Part shown: positions 40,496 to 48,559 of the stretch, in pieces
Layout of the letters: every line of letters starts with the position of its first letter
Position numbering within the stretch: the first letter of the stretch is position 1
DNA from: Xanthomonas translucens pv. cerealis
GTDB taxonomy: Bacteria; Pseudomonadota; Gammaproteobacteria; Xanthomonadales; Xanthomonadaceae
Length of the DNA: 64,000 nucleotides
Assembly (NCBI RefSeq): GCF_006838285.1
Contig: NZ_CP038228.1
Location: forward strand, 4,030,001-4,094,000
Reading direction: 5' to 3'
Program-made: the position numbers and the translations under genes
Notes under the pieces: generated by a model
Seen by the model: only the letters and a program-made list of their open reading frames with translations
What the model was told of the DNA's origin: nothing
Databases searched by the model: none

Positions 40496-41113
40496 ATGGC
40501 CTACAAACGCTCCGCGCTGATGGAAGAACGCCTTGCCGGCAACCGCCAGCGGATCTTGCTGGCGGCGCGGCGGCTGGTCGCCGCCGGCGGTTTCCGCGGT
40601 GCGCCGGTGACCGCGGTGGCGGCCGAGGCGGGGGTGTCCACCGGCCTGATCTACCGCCACTTCCCGTCCAAGGCCGAGCTGTTCGTGGAAGTGCTGACTG
40701 CGGCGGTGGAGCACGAACTGGCGATCCTGCGCGGTATCGCCGCCGAACCGGCGCCGGCGGCGCAGCGCCTGCGCGCGGCGATCGCCTCGTTCGTGCGCCG
40801 CGCGCTGGCCGGGCCTGGGCTGGCCTACGCCTTCATCGCCGAGCCGGTGGAGCCGGAGGTGGATGCCGAGCGCATCCGCTGCCGGCGCCTGTTCGGCGAT
40901 CTGTTCAAGGGCATCCTCGCCGAGGGTGTGGCCGCGGGCGAGTTCCCGGCGCAGGACCTGGACGCGGCCGCGGCCTGCCTGGTCGGCGCCTACACCGAAG
41001 CCTTGGTCGGGCCGACCGCGCCCAGCCGCGACGGCCCGCGCGACAGCGAGCGCCTGGTCGAGGCGGTATGTGGCTTTTGCCTGCGTGCGGTCGGCAGTGC
41101 GCAGACCGGATAG
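40496..41113 (+). CDS. TetR/AcrR family regulator, probably of the liu genes
   Basis: 205 residues. The N-terminal helix-turn-helix is well formed: RQRILLAARRLVAAGGFRGAPVTAVAAEAGVSTGLIYRHFPSKAELFVEVL, the TetR signature. The C-terminal ligand-binding half is helical with a cluster of bulky residues (GLAYAFIAEPVEPEVDAERIRCRRLFGDLF), and TetR regulators of branched-chain acyl-CoA genes usually bind acyl-CoA. It starts 134 bp from liuA on the opposite strand, with an AT-rich dyad between them, so control of liuABD is the natural inference. The ligand is not known. Confidence 0.85.
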   Translation: MAYKRSALMEERLAGNRQRILLAARRLVAAGGFRGAPVTAVAAEAGVSTGLIYRHFPSKAELFVEVLTAAVEHELAILRGIAAEPAPAAQRLRAAIASFVRRALAGPGLAYAFIAEPVEPEVDAERIRCRRLFGDLFKGILAEGVAAGEFPAQDLDAAAACLVGAYTEALVGPTAPSRDGPRDSERLVEAVCGFCLRAVGSAQTG

Positions 41114-41403
41114 GGCGTTTGCGCAGCGACCCGGCGGCCGCTGCGCAGCGGCGCGTCGACCGCGACCGGGCCGCATGCAAGGCATAGCGGCGGAGCAGCG
41201 CCGCAGCCGCCACTGGCTTGTGAGCGGTGCTGCACGGAAACACCGCGCTGCCGATGGCGTCTTCCCGAACGCAGCAAACCTGCTGCGATGCAGCACGCAT
41301 CGTCTGCGACTGGCGACGTCGCTTGACTGCCGTGCGCGGCAAACGCTGGCTATACTCGGTTGCGTAGCGGTGGTCCGGTCACCACGTGCCAAAGGGGTGT
41401 GAT

Positions 41404-41922
41404 GTGCGGAATTACGACCTCGAATTCCTCAAGCGGTTCTCGTTGGTGATCGGCCTGTTGGCCATCATCACGCTCGGGCTGATCGTGTTCGCTGCGTATT
41501 TGCACGGATCGATTCCGCCGGAGGTCTCGCCGGTGGCGCTCAAGCGCACCGAGGAGCGCATCGCCCCGGTGGGCGCGGTCTACGCCGGCAGCACCGGTGC
41601 CGCGGCGCAGGCCGCCGCGCAGGCGGCGGCGCTGGCCAAGGCCTCGGCGCAGGTCGCCTACGGCGGCACCACCGACGGCAAGGTGATCTTCAACAACCTG
41701 TGCACCGCCTGCCACACCACCGGCGTCGGCAAGGCGCCGACCCTGGACCATTCGCACTGGGATGCGCGCATCGCGCAAGGCAAGGACACGCTGTACAAGC
41801 ACGCGATCGAGGGCTACACCGGCCCCGATGGCGGGATCATGCCGCCCAAGGGCGGCAATCCGGCGCTCAGCGAAGCGCAGGTCCACGCCACGGTGGATTG
41901 GATGCTGTCGAACCTGAAGTAA
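41404..41922 (+). CDS. Membrane-anchored cytochrome c5
   Basis: 172 residues from GTG 41404; AAAGGGG lies six bases upstream. An N-terminal transmembrane helix (FSLVIGLLAIITLGLIVFAAYL) anchors it in the inner membrane. An Ala-rich linker of about 40 residues follows, then a class I cytochrome domain with the haem site CTACH (NLCTACHTTGVGKAPTLD) and the axial methionine in GIMPPKGGNPALS. This is the cytochrome c5 layout; such proteins pass electrons from the bc1 complex to oxidases. It stands alone, about 290 bp after the TetR gene. Confidence 0.9.
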   Translation: MRNYDLEFLKRFSLVIGLLAIITLGLIVFAAYLHGSIPPEVSPVALKRTEERIAPVGAVYAGSTGAAAQAAAQAAALAKASAQVAYGGTTDGKVIFNNLCTACHTTGVGKAPTLDHSHWDARIAQGKDTLYKHAIEGYTGPDGGIMPPKGGNPALSEAQVHATVDWMLSNLK

Positions 41923-42015
41923 CTTCCGCATTCTTCGGGTTGCCAGCGCCGCCTTCGGGCGGCGCGTTCGTATTCGATGCCCGCCGCATGCCGGCGCACG
42001 AAGGAGAGTGATCGC

Positions 42016-42650
42016 ATGCGCCGGTCGCCCCCGCTGTTGTCGTTGCTGCTGGTGGCCGGCGCGCCCGCCGCGCATGCGTTGACGCCGCCGCAGATGGTCC
42101 CGATCGGACAGTTGCGGCCGGCCGACAGCGCGCAGGGCGTGGTGTTCGAAGGCGTGGTCACCACGCGCGTGCAGGCCGGCGGCGATGCCACCCTGGTCCC
42201 GCCGCGCCGCTGCAGCTGACCGCAGTGCCGGCCCCGGCACCGCCGCAGGTCGCCGGCACGCTGCGCGTGGCCGCGTTCAACCTGGAGAACTTCTTCAACG
42301 GCGATGGCGGCGGCGGCGTCCCGACCTTGCACGGCGCGCGCAACGCGGCCGAATTCCAGGCGCAGCTGGCCAAGGTGAACGCCTACGCGATGGAAGACCC
42401 ACTGCGCCTGCTGCACGACGCCGGCCGGCGCGATGCGCTGGCGCAGGCGCATGTCGAGCAGCCCTACCGCTTCATCTACCGTGACCTGAGCGGCCGCCTC
42501 GACCACGCCCTGCTGAGCCCGGCGCTGGCGCTGCAGCTACGCGGCGCGGCCGAATGGCACGTCAACGCGGATTGGCCAGACGCCGACGGCTACCGCGAAC
42601 GCAATCTGCCCGGCTCATGGCGCAGCTTCGATCATGACCCAGAGAGCCAG
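42016..42650 (+). pseudogene. Remnant of a secreted endonuclease/exonuclease/phosphatase (ExeM/NucH-like)
   Basis: AAGGAG at 42001-42006 precedes ATG 42016 and a good signal peptide (MRRSPPLLSLLLVAGAPAAHA). After about 65 residues (VVTTRVQAGGDATLVP) the frame breaks with a stop at 42217-42219. The adjacent frame then gives PQVAGTLRVAAFNLENFFNG, the start of the nuclease domain, which runs only to AEFQAQLAKV before jumping to AYAMEDPLRLLHDAG and LSGRLDHALLSPALALQLRGAAEWHVNADWPD, the far C-terminal part. The catalytic middle is missing, and the coding match ends at SFDHDP beside a GATTCGGAATTCGGGATTC repeat. So there are at least two internal deletions plus a truncated end. Confidence 0.8.
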
Positions 42651-42777
42651 GATTCGGAATTCGGGATTCATGGAAGTGGAGAGGCGCGAGTGTGGCGATT
42701 GAGGAAACCGCTGACTCGAATCCTGGAAGCGCGCGCGTCCAGATCGCGCGTCCCCACTTTTGCCAATCCGCAATCCC

Positions 42778-43158
42778 CTAGCAGGGCCGATGCCCGTTGC
42801 GCCGCCAATTCCACAGGTGCGCGCTCGCCAGTAGCAGGCTACCGGCCACGGTGACCGGGGTTTCGGCCTGCGCGCTGGGGAACCCGATCGCACCGGCCAG
42901 CAATCCGGATAGCCCGAGCACAGCCATCGTCCACAGCGGCCACGGCAGCGACCGCTGCCGGTGCGCGCGCCATAGCGCCAGCCCGGCCAGCGGCAGCGCG
43001 AGCGCCACGAACAGCCCATGCACCCATTCGGCCTGCGCCCACACGCCGAACAGCGGCAGGGCGGCAGCCAGCAAGGGCAGGGCCAGGCAGTGCGCCAGGC
43101 ACAGCGCCGACAACAGTACCGCGGAGGCGTCGAAGAAGGGGTGGGGCAGGGATTTCAT
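42778..43158 (-). CDS. MerC-domain membrane protein
   Basis: 126 residues starting MKSLPHPFFDASAVLL. Four transmembrane helices are visible, and the first pair carries the MerC-like LCLAHCLALPLLAAALPLFG, whose cysteine and histidine could handle a metal. MerC is a mercuric-ion transporter, but in genomes without a mer operon the family is often under zinc control. A GTTAT-N3-ATAAC dyad 25 bp upstream supports Zur control here. There are no mer genes nearby. Zinc is the likelier substrate (inference). Confidence 0.8.
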   Translation of the reverse strand: MKSLPHPFFDASAVLLSALCLAHCLALPLLAAALPLFGVWAQAEWVHGLFVALALPLAGLALWRAHRQRSLPWPLWTMAVLGLSGLLAGAIGFPSAQAETPVTVAGSLLLASAHLWNWRRNGHRPC

Positions 43159-43182
43159 GGGCGGCGACTCCGGCGCAATAGC

Positions 43183-43195
43183 GTTATATAATAAC
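43183..43195. promoter_or_regulatory. Zur-like box upstream of merC
   Basis: GTTATATAATAAC is GTTAT-N3-ATAAC, a perfect match to the core of the gammaproteobacterial zinc-uptake-regulator box. It starts 25 bases before the MerC gene. A near copy lies at 45400-45412 before the COG0523 GTPase gene. Confidence 0.7.
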
Positions 43196-43438
43196 ATTAC
43201 GCCGCGGGCCGCAAACGCGTCGCATCGCGCTTGCTGGATGCACCGCTGCCGCTGCAGGCGACAGCGGTGTCGATGGCGCGATCATGACGCCCAAGCGCAG
43301 GGGGCCGCGATGGCCGGGATGCTGGACGACCTGAAATAGCCTTCGCTGCCTGTGTCCAGGCTTGGCATCTCACTGCCATGCCGACCGGCGTTCATTGCAT
43401 TTCGCCGCGACGCGGGCAGGCGTCCCATCCGGCTCGGA

Positions 43439-44941
43439 TTAGTAGTAGCCCTGAGCGTTTGCCTCATCCTCCTCGGCATAGTCTTTTTCACGCATCTGCT
43501 CCCGTTCCTCGGGGGTCGTCGGAATGCTATCCATGAGCCGTCGCGCGCCCATGCGCTCCAACTGATCGTCGGTGTCCTGAACGATCTTTTCCAGCTTCAC
43601 AAGATTGTCGTAGCCCTGCATCATGCGTTCGAGACGTTGCACATCTTTGGGGCGCGCGCCGCTATCGCGCAAGGACTGCAGACGGCGCTTGGCGTCCGCG
43701 TATTGTGGCGTGAACTTGGCCGAATCCAGTCCTTGCTCCTGGACAGCGCGCAATTTGCGCGCATTGGAATGCATGACATCTTGCTGGACGATGTGCGAAA
43801 CGCTCTGCGTGGTCCTGTGTGGAGTGATCTCCTCCAGTGGCTCGAGCTTCTGCAGCATCTCGTTAAGTTGACTATCCCGCACCTGGTTACGCTTCATGAT
43901 CAGGGCGAGGCGGCTGTCGCGCAGAGCCTGCTCCTTGGGCGTCGGTCCGCGATTCTCATCTATCAGTCTGGTCGATATAGCGTAATCCGCCTTGCTCAGT
44001 TCAGCCAATTGCTTATTCAGGGTGTGGATCAAACGTTCTGGATCGGCATGTTGCGCGACTGGCGTTTCGGCCCGGACCTGGGCCTGGTCGGCTCTGTGCT
44101 TCGGTACGGTCAATTCAGCCTTCAGCTCATTGGGCAGGTGCTGCTTCAGTGGGGCCGGATCGCGTCCCTCACGGAGCATGTTGATCGATGCGTCGTGTTT
44201 GCCATAGTGCGGTGAGGGCTTGTGCTGGTTCAGTGCGGGGGTTCCAGCTCTCAGCTCATTGAGCAAGTGCTGCTCAAGTGGGGTCGGATCGCGTTCCTCA
44301 TGGAGCATGTTGATCAATGCGTCGTGTTTGCCATAGTGCGGTGAGGGCTTGTGCTGGTTCAGTAGGGGGGTTCCAGCTCTCAGCTCATTGAGCAAGTGCT
44401 GCTCAAGTGGGGTCGGATCGCGTTCCTCATGGAGCATGTTGATCAATGCGTCGTGTTTGCCATAGTGCGGTGAGGGCTTGTGCTGGTTCAGTAGGGGGGT
44501 TCCAACTCTCAGCTCATTGAGCAAGTGCTGCTCAAGTGGGGTCGGATCGCGTTCCTCATGGAGCATGTTGATCAATGCGTCGTGTTTGCCATAGTGCGGC
44601 GTGGGCGTGGGCGTGGGCGTGGCGCGCGATGGCATGCTCCCCATCGCCTGGGCATGGGCAGGGCGGCGCATCGGCCCGACCTGTGGCGCGGGACGGGCCG
44701 GAGCGGCGGCAGCAGGTGGCCGGGTGGTGCGTGGTGGCGCGTTTCCGGGCGACTGCATGGCAGGGCGTTGTTGTTTAGCGAAGGCCGTTGCCGCCGGTGT
44801 CGGGGTTGGCCGGCGATCAGCGACATTCGCCCGTCCGGACGCTTCGCGCGATGGCCGTGGCGAAGTTGCAGTCTGCTGCTGGGACATTTTTCTTTGCAGC
44901 GAAAGCAGTGATTTTTGTGCCGAATTCAATGATTTCTGCAT
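43439..44941 (-). CDS. Repeat protein, candidate new type III effector
   Basis: 500 residues, soluble, with no signal peptide. Residues 1-115 are Ser/Thr/Pro/Ala/Gln-rich and disordered, as in secreted effectors. Residues about 116-287 are four tandem 43-residue units, HYGKHDALINMLHEERDPTP then LEQHLLNELRAGTPLLNQHK; the first three are nearly identical and the fourth is diverged. The C-terminal third is helical and coiled-coil-like (QAELSKADYAISTRL, ARPKDVQRLERMMQGYDNLVKLEKIVQDTDDQLERMGA). GC is far below the surroundings. In-frame coding-like sequence continues upstream of this ATG (PSVPFGGYAGRPKGLLSS) and joins, after one frame change, an N-terminus starting at 45129 that sits behind a PIP-like box. 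I recognise no family. Confidence 0.7.
   Translation of the reverse strand: MQKSLNSAQKSLLSLQRKMSQQQTATSPRPSREASGRANVADRRPTPTPAATAFAKQQRPAMQSPGNAPPRTTRPPAAAAPARPAPQVGPMRRPAHAQAMGSMPSRATPTPTPTPHYGKHDALINMLHEERDPTPLEQHLLNELRVGTPLLNQHKPSPHYGKHDALINMLHEERDPTPLEQHLLNELRAGTPLLNQHKPSPHYGKHDALINMLHEERDPTPLEQHLLNELRAGTPALNQHKPSPHYGKHDASINMLREGRDPAPLKQHLPNELKAELTVPKHRADQAQVRAETPVAQHADPERLIHTLNKQLAELSKADYAISTRLIDENRGPTPKEQALRDSRLALIMKRNQVRDSQLNEMLQKLEPLEEITPHRTTQSVSHIVQQDVMHSNARKLRAVQEQGLDSAKFTPQYADAKRRLQSLRDSGARPKDVQRLERMMQGYDNLVKLEKIVQDTDDQLERMGARRLMDSIPTTPEEREQMREKDYAEEDEANAQGYY
44081..44596 (-). repeat. Four 129-bp tandem repeats inside the candidate effector gene
   Basis: The word GCCATAGTG recurs at 44201, 44330, 44459 and 44588, exactly 129 bp apart. 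The first three coding units (44596 down to 44210) are almost identical, and the fourth (44209-44081) is diverged. The period equals 43 codons, so unit number can change without breaking the frame. Confidence 0.92.
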
Positions 44942-44995
44942 CGAACTGAGCAGGCCCTTCGGCCTCCCTGCATACCCCCCGAATGGGACCGAGGG

Positions 44996-45129
44996 GCGCG
45001 GCCCAACGGCTGCGGGACGGTTGCCGCGCCATCGGCCTTGGCAGCGCCATGCGCGTGATTGCCAGCAGGCGTGGCGGTTGGCTCAGGAGCGATCCTGGAT
45101 TTGCTAAAAAAAGATGTCTTCAGCTTCAT
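44996..45129 (-). pseudogene. Out-of-frame N-terminal segment of the candidate effector
   Basis: From ATG 45129 a protein-like sequence runs MKLKTSFFSKSRIAPEPTA and on to ADGAATVPQPLG, Ser/Pro/Ala-rich like an effector secretion signal. It then drifts into poor sequence and stops at 44926. The frame that continues as PRPSVPFGGYAGRPKGLLSS into the repeat protein is one step away, so a single-base indel near 44996-45005 (in GGGGCGCGGCCC) would explain both. It may be a genuine frameshift or a sequencing slip in a GC-rich run. Confidence 0.55.
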
Positions 45130-45158
45130 GGCCAACGCTCAGTGATCGATATAGCGCA

Positions 45159-45220
45159 ACGCTAGGTGATGGCACGCCTTCCAGGCGCAAGCAATGCGAA
45201 GTTGTTTCGTCTGAAGCGAG
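45159..45220 (-). promoter_or_regulatory. Near-consensus PIP box with -10, upstream of the candidate effector
   Basis: On the minus strand: CTCGC (45220-45216), exactly 15 bases, then TTCGC (45200-45196); one mismatch from TTCGC-N15-TTCGC. TAGCGT (45164-45159) matches the YANNNT -10 element and lies 31 bases downstream, the spacing required for HrpX-dependent genes. It is followed by the ATG at 45129. Confidence 0.65.
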
Positions 45221-45399
45221 CAATTGGCATGCAGCATCGTGATGCCTCGACGGATGCGCACACTGCGGACGCCCGGCGATGCAGTCAATGACATCCGCCG
45301 ACGCCGCCATCCGAACCGGATGGACAGGATCGTTACGGACGCGTCACAAACCCCGGGGCGAGGGAGCGCACCGGCATGCGATTCGATGCGGATTCATAT

Positions 45400-45412
45400 G
45401 TTATATAGTAAC
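45400..45412. promoter_or_regulatory. Zur-like box upstream of the COG0523 GTPase gene
   Basis: GTTATATAGTAAC matches GTTAT-N3-ATAAC with one change and shares eleven of its first twelve bases with the box before merC. It starts 53 bases before the GTPase start. Confidence 0.65.
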
Positions 45413-45452
45413 AATCGAAGGTCGCCTCCAGCGCCTCTTGCCAAAGTCTCCC

Positions 45453-46778
45453 ATGCCCTCGTCCGCCGTGCTCGACCGCCGCCTTCCCGTCACCGTCCTG
45501 TCCGGCTTCCTCGGCGCCGGCAAGACCACCTTGCTCAACCGCGTGCTGCGCAACCGCGACGGCCGCCGCGTGGCGGTGATCGTCAACGACATGAGCGAGA
45601 TCAACATCGATGCCGCGCTGATCCGCGATGGCGGCGCCGCGCTCAGCCGCACCGAAGAAACCCTGGTCGAATTCAGCAACGGCTGCATCTGCTGCACGCT
45701 GCGCGAAGACCTGCGCCAGGAGGTGCAGCGCCTGGCCGACAGCGGCCGCTACGACTACCTGCTGATCGAATCCACCGGCATTTCCGAGCCGATGCCGGTC
45801 GCCGCCACCTTTTCGGTGCGCGACGAACACGGCCGCAGCCTGGCCGATGTGGCGCGGTTGGACACCATGCTCACCGTGGTCGATGCGGTGAGCTTCCTGC
45901 GCGATTTCGGCTCGACCGAGCGTCTGGCCGAGCGCGGCCTGCACGCCGGCGCCGACGACGATCGCGGCCTGGTCAACCTGCTGGTGGAGCAGATCGAATT
46001 CGCCGACGTGATCGTGATCGGCAAGTGCGACCTGGCCAGCGCGGACATGGTGGCGCGCACCCGCGCGGTGCTGCGCGCGCTGAACCGCGACGCACGCATC
46101 GTCGAGGCCCGCAACGGCGATGTGCCATTGGACCTTGTGCTGGACACCGGCCGTTTCGATTTCGTGCGCGCGCAGCTGGCGCCGGGCTGGATGCAGGCGC
46201 TGCGCGGCGAGCACACGCCGGAAACCGAGCAGTTCGGCATCGGCAGCTTCGTCTACCGCGCGCAGCGTCCGTTCCATCCGTTGCGCTTCGCGCGCCTGGC
46301 GCAGCGCGGCCTGCACGAGGTGATCCGCAGCAAGGGCTTTTTCTGGCTGGCCAGTCGCATGGATTGGGTCGGCGAACTGTCCATCGTCGGTGCGGCCACC
46401 CAGACCCAGGCGGCCGGTTTCTGGTACGCGGCGCGCGAACGCGTGGAGCAAGGCCTGCTGGACACCCCGCTGCCGTTGCCGCCGCAGCCGCTGCCTTACA
46501 CCGAGCTGGGTTGGCAACGGCAGCACAGTGCGTGCTGGAGCGCGCCGCCGCCGCAGGCAGAAGAGGTGGGCGACGCGCGCGAATACGCGGCGTTGCGCGC
46601 GTTGTGGCATCCGTTGTGGGGCGACCGCCGCCAGGAGCTGGCGCTGATCGGTGTCGGCCTGGACGAAGCGCGGGTGCGCGCCGAACTCGACGCCTGCCTG
46701 CTCGACGACACGGAACTGGGGCGCGGGCCATTGGCCTGGCAGGCACTGGCCGATCCGTTCCCGGTGTGGCGGCGCTGA
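45453..46778 (+). CDS. COG0523/CobW-family GTPase, zinc metallochaperone (ZigA-like)
   Basis: 441 residues. The N-terminal G domain has Walker [17 protein letters not shown], the metal-binding motif [11 protein letters not shown] (CxCC), Walker B region [16 protein letters not shown] and the guanine motif IGKCDLAS (variant NKxD). The C-terminal CobW_C domain contains [14 protein letters not shown] and GFFWLASR. Members deliver zinc to client enzymes when zinc is scarce. The Zur-like box upstream and the length favour the ZigA type over CobW proper. The open frame extends upstream to 45279, but ATG 45453 starts the recognisable protein. It is transcribed away from the candidate effector gene. 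Confidence 0.9.
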   Translation: MPSSAVLDRRLPVTVLSGFLGAGKTTLLNRVLRNRDGRRVAVIVNDMSEINIDAALIRDGGAALSRTEETLVEFSNGCICCTLREDLRQEVQRLADSGRYDYLLIESTGISEPMPVAATFSVRDEHGRSLADVARLDTMLTVVDAVSFLRDFGSTERLAERGLHAGADDDRGLVNLLVEQIEFADVIVIGKCDLASADMVARTRAVLRALNRDARIVEARNGDVPLDLVLDTGRFDFVRAQLAPGWMQALRGEHTPETEQFGIGSFVYRAQRPFHPLRFARLAQRGLHEVIRSKGFFWLASRMDWVGELSIVGAATQTQAAGFWYAARERVEQGLLDTPLPLPPQPLPYTELGWQRQHSACWSAPPPQAEEVGDAREYAALRALWHPLWGDRRQELALIGVGLDEARVRAELDACLLDDTELGRGPLAWQALADPFPVWRR

Positions 46779-46884
46779 GGGGTCGCCGGGGCTGTCGGCG
46801 TTTCTGGTTCGCTTGCCTGTTCATTGGCCACGAACCATCTCCACATGCAGGCCTCCGCGACACAACCCATGGCACGCACCACCG

Positions 46885-47799
46885 CTAGCCGCGCGCACCG
46901 ACCGCGATCAACACGATCGCCAGCAGCGCCGCCAACAGGCCCGCGCGGTTCCAGGCGCTGGTCTTCTCGCCGAAGGCCAGCACGCCGAGCAGCGCGCCGA
47001 GCACGATCACGCCCAGGTTCATCGCCGCGAACACCACCGCCGGGCTGTCCGGCAGCGCCTGATGTGCGCGCACATAGAACGCGATGTTGCCGAAGTTGAG
47101 CGTGCCCAGCAGCAGCCCGGCGCCGACGTTGCGCCAGGCCAGCGGCCGGATGCCGCGGACGTGCCGCCACAGCTGCACGCCGAGCAGCAGCACGAAGGCG
47201 ATCGCGAAGGCGACCAGCAGCGAGGCGGCGAACGGCGTGCCGGCCTGGGCGATGCGTTTGAGCAGCACGTCGATCGCGGCGAAGCCGGCCCATACCAGCA
47301 GCAGCCATGGCGCCGCCCGCGGCGTGCCGGCCGGTACCGGTTCGGGCCGGTGCCCGATGCCGGCGATGGCCAGCAGGCCCAGCATCAGCCCGGCCAGCTT
47401 GTAGCCGTTGGCGCGCTCGCCGAACAGCGCGAACGCGGCCGCCAGCGACAGCAGCAGCGACAGCCGCTGCGCTGCGTCGGTACGCACGATGCCGGCCAGC
47501 GCCACCGCACGGCCCAGCACCAGGAACAGCGCCGGCAGCAGCACGGCCAGGCCGAGCAGCGCCAGCCACGGCGTCTGCGCGCTGCGTAACGCGGCCAGCG
47601 GCGGTTGCAGCAGCGCCACGCACAGCAACGCCGCGGCCAGGTAGTTCCAGGTCACCGCCTGGGCCAGGTCGACGCGCCGGCGCGGCGCCAGCTTCAGCAG
47701 CGCCGAAACCAGCACGCTGCACACCACACTCAGAAGAACGAACGCCACGCGCAGGGGATCCGGTCGGGGAACAGAGCGCTGCGTGCGCGCGGCCTGCAT
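46885..47799 (-). CDS. EamA/DMT-superfamily transporter
   Basis: 304 residues with about ten transmembrane helices in two repeated halves, as in drug/metabolite transporters. The pattern of short loops with basic residues (ALLKLAPRRRVDLAQAVTWNYLAAALL; AFGEKTSAWNRAGLLAALLAIVLIAVG) and the length fit EamA. The substrate is unknown. It is convergent with the GTPase gene (106 bp apart) and divergent from the hydrolase gene, with only 33 bp between the two starts, so their promoters must overlap. The much longer open frame to 48576 is not protein-like beyond 47799. Confidence 0.85.
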   Translation of the reverse strand: MQAARTQRSVPRPDPLRVAFVLLSVVCSVLVSALLKLAPRRRVDLAQAVTWNYLAAALLCVALLQPPLAALRSAQTPWLALLGLAVLLPALFLVLGRAVALAGIVRTDAAQRLSLLLSLAAAFALFGERANGYKLAGLMLGLLAIAGIGHRPEPVPAGTPRAAPWLLLVWAGFAAIDVLLKRIAQAGTPFAASLLVAFAIAFVLLLGVQLWRHVRGIRPLAWRNVGAGLLLGTLNFGNIAFYVRAHQALPDSPAVVFAAMNLGVIVLGALLGVLAFGEKTSAWNRAGLLAALLAIVLIAVGARG

Positions 47800-47832
47800 G
47801 TGGCCTGCACCCAGCCCCGCTATTATGAGCGC

Positions 47833-48498
47833 ATGACCTCTCCCGCTTTCCCTACCGAATCCGGCGCGTTGACGCTGGTCGGCCCCGTCGGCCAGATCGA
47901 GGCCGCGGTCGATCTGCCCGATGCCGCGGTGGCCGCCTTGCCAGTCACGGCGATCGTCTGCCACCCGCTGTCCACCGAGGGCGGCACCATGCACAACAAG
48001 GTGGTGACGATGGTCGCGCGCGCGCTGCGCGAACTCGGCGTACATGTGGTGCGCTTCAACTTCCGTAGCGTCGGCGCCTCGGCCGGCAGTTTCGACCATG
48101 GCGACGGCGAGCACCAGGACCTGGCCGCAGTAGCGGCATGGGTGCGCGCGCAGCGCCCGCACGACGCGCTGTGGCTGGCCGGCTTCAGTTTCGGCGCCTA
48201 TGTGTCCTTGCGCGCCAGTGCTGCGCTGCAGCCGCAGGCGCTGGTGTCGATCGCGCCGCCCGCCGGGCGCTGGGATTTCGCCGGGGTGGAACCGCCGCCG
48301 CAGTGGCTGGTGATCCAGGGCGACGCCGACGAGATCGTCGAGCCGCAGGCCGTGTACGACTGGCTGGAGACGCTGCCGCAGCAGCCCGAGCTGGTGCGCA
48401 TGCCCGACACCAGCCATTTCTTCCACCGCAAGCTGATCGACCTGCGCGGCGCCTTGCAGCACGGGGTCAAGGCATGGCTCCCGGCGAAGCAGGCGTGA
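47833..48498 (+). CDS. Alpha/beta hydrolase, 2-domain carboxylesterase-like (COG2945)
   Basis: 221 residues. The compact family signature is CHPLSTEGGTMHNKVVTMVARALRELGVHVVRFNFRSVGASAGSFDHGDGE, then the nucleophile elbow GFSFGAYVSLR, the acid in IQGDADEIVEPQAV and the histidine in DTSHFFHRKL. This class of small cytoplasmic hydrolases has no agreed substrate. It starts 33 bp from the divergent transporter. zapE follows 61 bp downstream on the same strand, so the two are probably co-transcribed. Confidence 0.85.
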   Translation: MTSPAFPTESGALTLVGPVGQIEAAVDLPDAAVAALPVTAIVCHPLSTEGGTMHNKVVTMVARALRELGVHVVRFNFRSVGASAGSFDHGDGEHQDLAAVAAWVRAQRPHDALWLAGFSFGAYVSLRASAALQPQALVSIAPPAGRWDFAGVEPPPQWLVIQGDADEIVEPQAVYDWLETLPQQPELVRMPDTSHFFHRKLIDLRGALQHGVKAWLPAKQA

Positions 48499-48559
48499 GC
48501 GCCGTGCGGCGCCAGGCGGCCGCAGGGTCGCAGGCAGGGCGCTGCGCGGACACGCGCCA

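Noticed and set aside
42778..43158. Mercury resistance operon
   Set aside because: Only a MerC-domain gene is present, with no merR, merT, merP or merA, and the upstream site is Zur-like.
44081..44596. XopAD/SKWP-type or TAL-type repeats
   Set aside because: The period (43 residues) and sequence do not match TAL (33-35 residues with paired variable positions) or the SKWP motif, and the protein is far shorter than XopAD.
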